This document shows, piece after piece, positions 32,917 through 40,448 of a DNA stretch of 42,468 bases. This stretch comes from Gemmatimonadales bacterium (GTDB taxonomy: Bacteria; Gemmatimonadota; Gemmatimonadetes; Longimicrobiales; Gaopeijiaceae): contig REBS01000102.1 of assembly GCA_007692605.1 (NCBI GenBank), forward strand, positions 1 through 42,468, written 5' to 3'. The notes below the pieces were generated by a model. That model did no database searches, had not been told where the DNA came from, and worked only from the letters and a program-made list of their open reading frames with translations. The position numbers were made by a program, and so were the translations under genes. Every line of letters starts with the position of its first letter. Position 1 is the first letter of the stretch.

Positions 32917-34634
32917 CTCGCGGAGAAGCTGATCGGCACCTGGATCCAGACCGGCACGGTCTCGCCACGATTGCGAGCCGGGGTGAACTCCATCGTCCGG
33001 GCGACGTCGAGGCCGGCGTCATCGAGCGCTGCATGCCCCGAGGACTCCACGATCTGGGCCTCGTGCACGACCCCCTCGGTGTCGATGAATACGTGGACCA
33101 TGACGGTGCCCCCGATCCCGTTGTCGCGCAGCATCGAGGGATACGCCTCGCTCAGGCGATCGGTTACGTCGGCCGAGTTCCGGATGGTCGGCGATTCGTC
33201 GTGTGGCGTGAAGTACGGTTGTGCCGCATCCTCGGCATCCGGCGCCGCCACGGGCTCGGGTTCGGGCTCGGTGCCCTCGGGCACGAGTTCAGGGGATTCT
33301 TCGGTCTCGGCCCCGTCTTGGCTGAAATTGATCGGCACCTGGATCCAGACCGGCACGGTCTCGCCACGGTGACGAGCCGGGGTGAACTCCATCGTGCGGG
33401 CGACGTCGAGGCCGGCGTCGTCGAGCGCCGCATGACCCGAGGACTCCACGATCTGGACCGCTTGCACGACACCCTCGGTGTCGATGAAGGCGTGGATCAT
33501 GACGGTGCCCCCGATCCCGTTGTCGCGCAGCATCGAGGGATACGCCTCGCTCAGGCGATTTCGTACATCGGCCGAGTTCCGGATCGTCGGCGATTCATCA
33601 TGCGGAGTGAACTGCGGGCTCTGGGCCAACTCCCCCGAGGCGTCGGGGTCGGTCTGGAGGGTTTCGACGTGCGGATCCGTCAGGCCCTCGGAGTCGTCGG
33701 GCCCGGGAACGAGACAGGCCACGACGATCAGCCCTACACCCAGCAGGGAGAGGATCAGGGCACGGGGCAGGAAATAGCGGGAGCGCGTGCGGGTCAACAT
33801 GTGAATCCTCCGTCCGAGTGAGGAGCGGGACTTCGAGAAGGTCGTGAGCGGGGTCGGGGCCATCGATGGGCGAGCGCCCACGAGGAGAAGCAGGTCGCCG
33901 TAGGTTCGGCGGTCTCCGGGGGCCCGACGGGTCACCCGGGCGTCGCAGTCCACCTCGACCGCGGTGCGGAGTCGCTGCCACATCCACCATGCGGGCAGAT
34001 TCCAGGGCATCAGGAGCAGAGCGAGGGCACCGGCCGCCACCACAGTGGTGTCATGGGCGCTGCGGTGTTCATTCTCGTGCGCGAGAATCAGCGCTCGCTG
34101 ATTCGAGGGCAGGGAGAGACACCACCGAGGCAGCACGATCTCGGTTCGGAAGAGGCCGAGGACCGCGGGGCCGGTGTCGTCCGATACGAGGACCTCGCCC
34201 TCGGGAAGGCGCACGGGGGTCCACGAGGCGCGGGCACGGGCCAGCCGAAGGGAGAGGGCCGCCCCATACCCTCCCAGCAGCAGGCCCCCCCCGGCCCACA
34301 ACGCCAGCACCCAGGGATCGAAGGTCGACAACAGGTGGTCGGGTCCGACCTGAATCCCGGCCGGCAGACCCGCGACACCCGTCACCAGGACCGAGCCCAC
34401 CTCCCCTGCGGCCTCTCCTCCGGTCGCGCCTCCGGATCCGGGAAGGAGCGAGCGGAGCGCGGGCGCCCCCGGCAGGAGGGGGAGAAGCCCGATCAGCGGC
34501 GCCGCGAAGAGCCCGGCGATCCAGGGCCAGCGGGTGGGAGCCGAGACCTCGAGGAGCGCCCCTTCGATCAGCCGGGCACCCAGGGCCACCAGTGCGGTGA
34601 TCGCGAGTGTGAAGAGGACCCAGGCTGTAAGCAT
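32913..34634 (-). CDS. M56/BlaR1-type metallopeptidase fused to two TonB C-terminal domains
   Basis: This 573-residue membrane protein has hydrophobic helices at about 3-24, 36-55, 107-127 and 198-215. Between the last two soluble parts lies the zinc motif HENEH (186-190) with the downstream E227 in VEVDCDA, as in BlaR1/MecR1 peptidases. A further membrane helix (about 289-309) is followed by two TonB C-terminal domains, about 342-438 and 475-571, joined by a Glu/Pro-rich linker. The domains differ at only 9 of 97 positions, so they arose by recent duplication or conversion. No proline-rich periplasm-spanning region or BlaI repressor gene is visible. The ATG at 34634 has GGAG 8 bases upstream. 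Confidence 0.88.
   Translation of the reverse strand: MLTAWVLFTLAITALVALGARLIEGALLEVSAPTRWPWIAGLFAAPLIGLLPLLPGAPALRSLLPGSGGATGGEAAGEVGSVLVTGVAGLPAGIQVGPDHLLSTFDPWVLALWAGGGLLLGGYGAALSLRLARARASWTPVRLPEGEVLVSDDTGPAVLGLFRTEIVLPRWCLSLPSNQRALILAHENEHRSAHDTTVVAAGALALLLMPWNLPAWWMWQRLRTAVEVDCDARVTRRAPGDRRTYGDLLLLVGARPSMAPTPLTTFSKSRSSLGRRIHMLTRTRSRYFLPRALILSLLGVGLIVVACLVPGPDDSEGLTDPHVETLQTDPDASGELAQSPQFTPHDESPTIRNSADVRNRLSEAYPSMLRDNGIGGTVMIHAFIDTEGVVQAVQIVESSGHAALDDAGLDVARTMEFTPARHRGETVPVWIQVPINFSQDGAETEESPELVPEGTEPEPEPVAAPDAEDAAQPYFTPHDESPTIRNSADVTDRLSEAYPSMLRDNGIGGTVMVHVFIDTEGVVHEAQIVESSGHAALDDAGLDVARTMEFTPARNRGETVPVWIQVPISFSAR
32922..33212 (-). repeat. Second copy of tandem TonB C-terminal domain repeat
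   Basis: This 291-base unit encodes residues 475-571 of the M56/TonB protein. It is a near-copy of 33321-33611, with a 399-base period. The copies differ at 9 of 97 residues, including RN to TD early and QAV to HEA in the middle. Confidence 0.9.
33321..33611 (-). repeat. First copy of tandem TonB C-terminal domain repeat
   Basis: This unit encodes residues 342-438 of the M56/TonB protein, from FTPHDESPTIRNSADV to the strand VPVWIQVPINFS. Its partner copy is 32922-33212. Confidence 0.9.
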
Positions 34635-34706
34635 CGATCGGCTCCGTACCAGGAGGAGTGCGTCGAGACATTCGCTCCGGAGAGTGCATGCCCTAAAACT
34701 ATAAGT

Positions 34707-34735
34707 AGAGTACCACTGCGTCCGGGGAATGTCAA
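34707..34735 (-). promoter_or_regulatory. Candidate promoter and operator of the M56/TonB gene
   Basis: On the minus strand a perfect TTGACA (34735-34730), a 17-base spacer and TACTCT (34712-34707) form a plausible sigma70 promoter. Immediately downstream is a small inverted repeat, CTA-N4-TAG (34708-34699), inside a locally A+T-rich patch. BlaI/MecI repressors bind sites of that general kind, but no blaI gene is in the window. Nothing else is recognised in 34635-34920. Confidence 0.45.
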
Positions 34736-34920
34736 CGACCCCCCTCGTCGGACGTCTGAGACCGGGTGAATCGGCGCGTGAACCCGCGCCCTGCTGTTCA
34801 CCGGGCCCGATCCGAGCCATATTGTCGGGTCAAGGACGTTTACTGTCCGCGCCATGGCTCGCCGTGCGGAGCGCCGCGAACGCGGGACGTCCGGCTCATG
34901 CCCCTCGATCTTGGGGGGCC

Positions 34921-37023
34921 ATGTTCCTCAAGGCAAGCTCGGCCATCATGCTTCCACGATCCGGATCCCTGGCGAGAGAGGGGGCACGTCCCTGGCTCGT
35001 CGCGAGTTATCTCGTTCTGGGTGTCCCATTGACGTCGCTCGTGCTTCTGGACGGAGCGATCCCCGGCGCGTCGCTTCTGTGGCTGATGGGACTCCTGCCG
35101 ATCCTGGTCTCCGCCCGACAGGGAGGCTGGCGCCCGGTCGCCGTGGCGGGGGGAATCGTGAGCGCGATCATCGTGGCCACCCACCTCGTGCTCTCCGCCA
35201 CCGGCCGCCCGGTCCCCGACCTTCTCCCGGGGACTCTCGCGATCCTCCTCGGTACCACGATTGGCGTCGGCTGGCTCGCCACCCGGATCGGCGAGAACGA
35301 GGGTGACGACGAAGAGTCCGCGCTGACCGATTCACTCACAGGGCTTCCCAATCGACGACACGCCCGGGTCTTTCTGGAGACGATGTTCGGTGCGGCCGAG
35401 CGGGGGCGCCCGGTCACCGTAATCCTCTTCGACCTGGATCACTTCCGGAACTACAACGACCGCCATGGCCAGGAGGCAGGAGCGATGGCGCTCCGGCACT
35501 TCGCCGAGCTTCTGGCTTCGAGCACACGCCGCATGAACCTCTCGGCAAGGATTGGGGGAGAGGAGTTTCTCTCGGTCCTCGCCGGTTCAGAGGAAGAGGG
35601 CGCCCGGGCCTTCGCGGACCGGATCCGAGAGAGCCTCCAGACGGCGCATCTGGAGCGGGGAAGCCTGACCGTCTCCGCGGGAGTCGCCGCCTACCACCCG
35701 AGCATGCGATCCCCCGAGGAACTTCTTGCCTCCGCCGACCTGGCACTCTACCGCGCCAAGGAGGAGGGACGAAATCGCGTTCGGGTCTTCGGCAAGGACG
35801 TGGGCTCCGATGACGCCAGAGAGGCCCGGAGGACGTCGGGGACCGGTGACGCCGAGGGATCGGGTGGAATCCGGAGGTACGGCGAGAATACGGCCAGCCT
35901 CGGCAAGACCCCTCCACCCCGCGAGCTTCTTCCCGACTCGCTCCCCCAGTTCGGTACGGGGCGGACGATCCTTCTCGTCGAGCATGGGACCGACCTCGAA
36001 GACGCGGTCGGCGGCTACCTTCGGCGGGAAGGCTTCGAACTCACCACGATTCCGGATGCCAGCTCCGCGATCCAGTCATTGGGACGCGAATTCGACCTGG
36101 TCCTCACCGACCTGCACCTTCCCGGACTCTCGGGGACCGAGCTCGTGCGTGCGGTGAAGTCCCGGTGGCCCGCGACACAGGTCCTCGTCGTCGGGGAGCC
36201 TGGCCAAACCCAGTTCGCCGCCGACGCGCTCAGCGCGGGCGGCGACCGATTCCTGCATCAGCCGATTTCCCTTCCCGAGTTTCAGACGCACCTGATCGAC
36301 GCCCTCGCCCGACATGATCGCATACGCTCCGAGCATCGGAGGCGTCACCGACTGTCGAAGGAATCGTTCGAGCGTGCCGACGAGAGCAGGAGCATGGCGG
36401 TCCATGGCATCCTCTCGCTCGCACGGGCCGCAGAACTCTATGACGCCCACAGCCAGGGCCATGCCCAGCGGGTCGCCGGCTACTCGCTCGCCATCCACCA
36501 AGGCCTCGGAGATCGGGGGCACGAGATCGACGCGGAGCTCCTGAATCTCGCCTGCCTGGTGCACAACGTGGGAATGCTGGAGGTCCCACCCGAGATCCTG
36601 AACAAGACCGGTCCTCTCACCCCCGAGGAGTTCGAACGGGTGCGCAGACATCCGCTGACGGGGCGCCAGATTCTGGAGCCGATCCTGGGAGACGAACTGA
36701 TCCTGGCGGTGACCGGGTGGCACCACGAGCGCTGGGACGGGACCGGGTATCCGGACGGACTGGCGGGGGAGGCCATTCCTCTTGCGGCACGGGTCGTGGC
36801 GATGGCCGACGCCCTCGACGCCATGACCAGTACGCGACCCTACCGTCGCGCGCTCACCTGGGAAGATGCCGTCCGGCAGATCCGGGACCGTGCGGGGACC
36901 CATTTCGATCCAGGGCTGATCGAGGCCTTCAACGCGGCGCTTCCCGACCTCCATCGCCGCTTCCTGCGGCAGGACTCTCCCCTCGAACCGAAGGGTCGGA
37001 GCGAGGAGTCCATCGCTCCATGA
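34921..37023 (+). CDS. GGDEF-REC-HD-GYP membrane protein with degenerate receiver and HD motif
   Basis: From the ATG at 34921 the protein is 700 residues. Membrane helices lie at about 25-43, 50-64, 73-92 and 103-120. The GGDEF domain (134-295) has an intact GGEEF (212-216) and FDLDHF, so cyclase activity is plausible. Its inhibitory I-site RxxD is RRMN (203-206), with Asp lost. The receiver (348-462) keeps D397 but has VEHG instead of VEDD and Gln at the conserved Lys (HQP), so normal phosphorylation is doubtful. The HD-GYP domain (about 500-670) keeps HHE and GYP (609-611) but reads HNVGM instead of HDxGK (548-552). The in-frame start at 34729 adds a Pro/Arg-rich tail and is less likely. 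Confidence 0.87.
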   Translation: MFLKASSAIMLPRSGSLAREGARPWLVASYLVLGVPLTSLVLLDGAIPGASLLWLMGLLPILVSARQGGWRPVAVAGGIVSAIIVATHLVLSATGRPVPDLLPGTLAILLGTTIGVGWLATRIGENEGDDEESALTDSLTGLPNRRHARVFLETMFGAAERGRPVTVILFDLDHFRNYNDRHGQEAGAMALRHFAELLASSTRRMNLSARIGGEEFLSVLAGSEEEGARAFADRIRESLQTAHLERGSLTVSAGVAAYHPSMRSPEELLASADLALYRAKEEGRNRVRVFGKDVGSDDAREARRTSGTGDAEGSGGIRRYGENTASLGKTPPPRELLPDSLPQFGTGRTILLVEHGTDLEDAVGGYLRREGFELTTIPDASSAIQSLGREFDLVLTDLHLPGLSGTELVRAVKSRWPATQVLVVGEPGQTQFAADALSAGGDRFLHQPISLPEFQTHLIDALARHDRIRSEHRRRHRLSKESFERADESRSMAVHGILSLARAAELYDAHSQGHAQRVAGYSLAIHQGLGDRGHEIDAELLNLACLVHNVGMLEVPPEILNKTGPLTPEEFERVRRHPLTGRQILEPILGDELILAVTGWHHERWDGTGYPDGLAGEAIPLAARVVAMADALDAMTSTRPYRRALTWEDAVRQIRDRAGTHFDPGLIEAFNAALPDLHRRFLRQDSPLEPKGRSEESIAP

Positions 37024-38239
37024 ACCGGAGGAAGTCCCGCGCCAGATTTTCGTCGAACTGGCCCCCTGCGCCCGCACGGATGAAGGTCAGAGCTCGGGAG
37101 TGACTCCAGGGGGCGCTGTAGGGTCGGGAGGCGCGGAGTGCACAGTAGACGGAGACCACGTGGACCAACTGCGAAACCATGTGGGGGCGACGGTCGCCCG
37201 CTCGTGCAGGATAGCCACCCCCATCTGCCCGGAGATGGTGTTCGTAGGCTACGAGGGCCGGAATCGAAAGGGCTTCGGGGCCCTCGAGGAGGATTCGTGC
37301 CCCGATCTTGGGGTGCGTGTTCACGAGTTCCCGCTCGGTCGGTGTCAGGGCGTCCGGCCGTTGCACGAGACCTCGGGACAGTTGTGTCATCCCCACGTCG
37401 TGAAGAAGGCCGGCAAGCCCGACCTCCCAGACCTCTCTCGAGTTCATGCCCCGCTCCTCGGCCAGGAGCATCGAGAGAAGCGCCGAGTTGATCGCGTGGG
37501 TTGCGGGGTAGTCCTCATCCTCGATCGGATCGAGAAGGCGGATGGCGCCGCGGCCGTGGCAACGGACCCCGACAGAAATCGTGCGCACGAGCGCCTCGGA
37601 TTCGACGAGAGGGAGGCCGTTGCCCGCACCGACCTCTCCGAGGATCCAACGGGCGACCTCGAACTCCGCACGGGCCGGGAAGCTCGGCGCGGACGCATCG
37701 ACCGCCCCCCCCACGTCGAGCCCATCCCGGGGAGCTGTTCTCGAGCGGCCGCTCCCCTCGACCGCCTCAATTTCAGGGGACCCGGCCAGAAGGGGGAGTC
37801 CGGAAGCGCCGGGGTCCGGCGCGTCGAGGATGAATCGGAGTCCGCCCCAGCGCTGCGAGAGCCCGACCTCGGTCGCGACGCCCTGCCCCGCAAGGACCGC
37901 CTCGAGATCGACCACGAAATTTTCGAGCGCACTTCGTTCGACGGGAAACCGCACGCTGATCGACCGGATCCCCCGACGGGAAAGCCGCTGAGTCCAGAGC
38001 CAGCCGCGGAGTTCCCAGATCGGGTTGGAGCCGAGAATCACCTCGTCATCCTGGATCCGGAAGTGGAGGACGCCCGACGCCGAGTCGTCCGCCTTCGGTT
38101 GGGCGGCCGAGACCGCCGCCGCGAGATCCGACATCAACCGGTCAAGAGCGTCGTTCCAGCGGTCGCCACCGACCGGTTCATGCGCACGGAGGGCCACCGC
38201 GTCCATGAGTCCCTTCAGGAGCGCAACCGCCTCATTCAT
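36929..38239 (-). CDS. HD-GYP-like domain protein with altered metal site
   Basis: From the ATG at 38239 the product is 436 residues. The N-terminal region (about 1-140) carries FRIQDDEVILG and LWTQRLSRRGIRSISVRF, resembling the N-terminal region of the upstream HEAT protein. The C-terminal HD-GYP domain (about 205-412) has LLHDVGM (HD at 280-281), EHHLRADGGGYP (HH 334-335, GYP 342-344) and RPYS. The usual ADxxDAL segment reads VVSVYCAL, so the metal-ligand Asp is Ser363. GGGAG is 6 bases before 38239, which I prefer to the ATG at 38245. It overlaps the HEAT gene by 8 bases and the opposing GGDEF gene by 95 bases. Confidence 0.83.
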   Translation of the reverse strand: MNEAVALLKGLMDAVALRAHEPVGGDRWNDALDRLMSDLAAAVSAAQPKADDSASGVLHFRIQDDEVILGSNPIWELRGWLWTQRLSRRGIRSISVRFPVERSALENFVVDLEAVLAGQGVATEVGLSQRWGGLRFILDAPDPGASGLPLLAGSPEIEAVEGSGRSRTAPRDGLDVGGAVDASAPSFPARAEFEVARWILGEVGAGNGLPLVESEALVRTISVGVRCHGRGAIRLLDPIEDEDYPATHAINSALLSMLLAEERGMNSREVWEVGLAGLLHDVGMTQLSRGLVQRPDALTPTERELVNTHPKIGARILLEGPEALSIPALVAYEHHLRADGGGYPARAGDRRPHMVSQLVHVVSVYCALRASRPYSAPWSHSRALTFIRAGAGGQFDENLARDFLRFMERWTPRSDPSVRGESPAAGSGDGGREAPR

Positions 38240-40310
38240 CGCCATCTCCCGGCGTGTTTCTCACCCGTGCAAGCGCCGCGCGGATCCTCGGGTCGGTCGA
38301 TCGTCCGGCCAGGTCCAGAACCTCCTGTACCGCGGGATCGTGCCCCCAGCCCGACGCGAGGGCGACCAGCGCCGAAAGGAGCGTCGGGTCTCCGGGGGCC
38401 AGCTGACGCCCCTCCCGACAACGATCCACCAGTGCGTCTCGCGCAGCGTCGCCTTCGGATCCGCCCAGGGCACGCGCGGCGAGGGATCCCAGTTCCGGGA
38501 AGCGGGGCTCCCGCAACCCCTTTTCGACCAGGACCGGTAGCACCGAGGCGGGCACATCCTCCTGAAGCTCGAGAAGCGCCATCCGCACGATCCGCTCGTC
38601 GGGGTCATCGAGCGCGAGTCGCAGCGCCTCGTCCCGGGCTCCGGGAACGCGAAGGGCAAGAGGGAGGGCCTCGCGTCTCACCCGCGCATCCTCGTGGGCG
38701 AGATGTTGCAGTGGGGAGAACCCGTGGGGAAGCGCCGGCATCCGCTGCAGGAGCGCAAGCATGTTCCGCTGTACGAACCAGGGTGGATCCTCGAGGTAGC
38801 TCATCACGGTCCCGGATACCCGCTCCCCCATCGCGGTCAGACAGTCGAAGATCTTTCGTCGGATCGTCCGGGATTCGGAGCCGGCAAGGCGATCGAAGAG
38901 GGGGTCGAGAGCATGGTCGCCCAGTCGGTTGACCATGGCCGCGAGACTGGCGTCGTCGACGTCGTCGCCGGAAAGAAGAACCCGGAGCTGCTCGGGAGTC
39001 ACGAGAAACTCCTCGATTTCACGCGCGGCCCGAGAATCCGGGGGGGCTGCTTCCGATAGAGCGATCACGTCCTTCACATCGGCCGACCGGACCAATCGCC
39101 GGAGGGCCCGGTGAAGCGCCGGTCCACCCCGATCCACAGCCAGACACATCTCGACGATTCGCATCGCCGCGTCCCGAGAGAGCCCCGCATCCCGGTCGGT
39201 TCCCCGGGGACCGCTCGGGGCCTCGGAGCGCCAGCGACCCGGGGCCACACCACGGCGGCCCGACCCCCCTTCGATCACCGCACGATCGAGAATCGCACGG
39301 GCCGCCGAGAGTCCCTCGACCTCGAAGGCCGCCGAAGCCTCGGCTTCCGCCAGCTCCTCGAGGCGCGCGATCGAATCTGCGAGGGTCGACGATACCACCG
39401 TGGGCGAGGCGATCGAGAGCGCCCGGGTCAGCCGGTCCAGGACGAGCAGCCGTACCTCGGAGCGGCTGAGCGCCACGAGGAGACGGCCGGATGGTGATCC
39501 CCCGGCATCGTCCGATCCGGCCTCCCCGGGAGTCTGATCCGCCCGCGAGATCCAGCGAGCGACTCGGTCGACGGGGGTGCGCTCGAGCCATCCTTCGAGT
39601 TCGTCCCGAACCGCCTCGGCACCGGAGCCACGATCCCACCCCAGCTCGTCGAGCACTCGTGTCAGCGTGGCCACGAAGAGCACGGGATCTTCGACGCCCT
39701 CGGCACCCTCCCCTTCCGGCTCCGCTCCGGAAAGAGCCTTGAATTCGGCCCAGACTTCGAGAATGGAGCGGCCCGGCCGGGTCGAGGATCGCTCACCGGG
39801 ATGCAGATACTCGTACCCGATCGGTTGGAGGAGCACGTGCTCCCAGCCCGGCCGTTCGTGCACCGGCAGCAGGCCCAGGCGCGTTTCGGGATGGTGCGGA
39901 TCACGGGAGATTGCGTCGAGCACGCCTTGCATTTCTTCGATCGTGACTCCACGCCGGAACACGATCGCCCCGAGTTCATGGTCATCGATCCGCCTCGCCA
40001 GATCAGCGAGGAGCGCGTGAGACTCTTCGGGCAGTGCCGAGACCGCGGAAAGGCGCCCGTCCCGCACGGAGATCGCGATCGACCCCCGGTCCGCCAGCAC
40101 CCGGCCGAGCTCCAGGACCGCCACTTCAAGCGAATCCTGGAGAGACGGATGATCAAGGGGATACATGGCGTGGCGATGCGCAGCGATGGCCAGCGCGATG
40201 AGTGCCGAGCCGAGCCCTGACCCGAGCTCCTCGGAAATCCGGTCTTCAGCGTCGCGGCCGGAATCCCGGGCCGACGTCGTCATCTCGGATGGATCGGAGT
40301 GCACCGACAT
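38232..40310 (-). CDS. HEAT-repeat protein with N-terminal domain shared with HD-GYP neighbour
   Basis: The protein is 692 residues and soluble. Residues of about 30-170 hold a domain with AHRHAMYPLDHPSLQ, IAISVRDGRLSA and LARRIDDHELGAIVFRRGVT. The pattern (YPxxHP, then a short barrel-like strand pair, then a helix-strand unit) recurs in part in the downstream HD-GYP-like protein. A long helical middle follows. Residues of about 475-690 are HEAT-type repeats (DHALDPLFDRLAGSE, EDPPWFVQRNMLALLQRM, HEDARVRREALPLAL, DDPDERIVRMALLEL). The role is probably as a protein-interaction scaffold. A start at GTG 40304 is also possible, since AAAGGA directly abuts the ATG at 40310 but is 6 bases from that GTG. 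Confidence 0.82.
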   Translation of the reverse strand: MSVHSDPSEMTTSARDSGRDAEDRISEELGSGLGSALIALAIAAHRHAMYPLDHPSLQDSLEVAVLELGRVLADRGSIAISVRDGRLSAVSALPEESHALLADLARRIDDHELGAIVFRRGVTIEEMQGVLDAISRDPHHPETRLGLLPVHERPGWEHVLLQPIGYEYLHPGERSSTRPGRSILEVWAEFKALSGAEPEGEGAEGVEDPVLFVATLTRVLDELGWDRGSGAEAVRDELEGWLERTPVDRVARWISRADQTPGEAGSDDAGGSPSGRLLVALSRSEVRLLVLDRLTRALSIASPTVVSSTLADSIARLEELAEAEASAAFEVEGLSAARAILDRAVIEGGSGRRGVAPGRWRSEAPSGPRGTDRDAGLSRDAAMRIVEMCLAVDRGGPALHRALRRLVRSADVKDVIALSEAAPPDSRAAREIEEFLVTPEQLRVLLSGDDVDDASLAAMVNRLGDHALDPLFDRLAGSESRTIRRKIFDCLTAMGERVSGTVMSYLEDPPWFVQRNMLALLQRMPALPHGFSPLQHLAHEDARVRREALPLALRVPGARDEALRLALDDPDERIVRMALLELQEDVPASVLPVLVEKGLREPRFPELGSLAARALGGSEGDAARDALVDRCREGRQLAPGDPTLLSALVALASGWGHDPAVQEVLDLAGRSTDPRIRAALARVRNTPGDGDE

Positions 40311-40370
40311 TCCTTTCGGCGAAGCGAGTCCGAGGGCCGGCCTCTGCGGGACGAACGCGGCTGACTGCTT

Positions 40371-40399
40371 CTGGTAAACAAATGAAGTCCGGAGGTCAA
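40371..40399 (-). promoter_or_regulatory. Candidate promoter of the HEAT/HD-GYP pair
   Basis: On the minus strand TTGACC (40399-40394), 17 bases, and TACCAG (40376-40371) give a weak sigma70-like promoter 61 bases ahead of the HEAT gene, in a short A+T-richer patch. Confidence 0.35.
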
Positions 40400-40448
40400 T
40401 TTCGGGGGTGGAGGCCGATTCCGCCAGTGGGGCGGCTCCCGGATCCCG

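Noticed and set aside
34729-34920. Upstream extension of the GGDEF-REC-HD-GYP protein
   Set aside because: The extra 64 residues are Pro/Arg/Ala-rich without a fold and overlap the candidate -35 of the divergent M56 gene. The ATG at 34921 places the first membrane helix near the N terminus.
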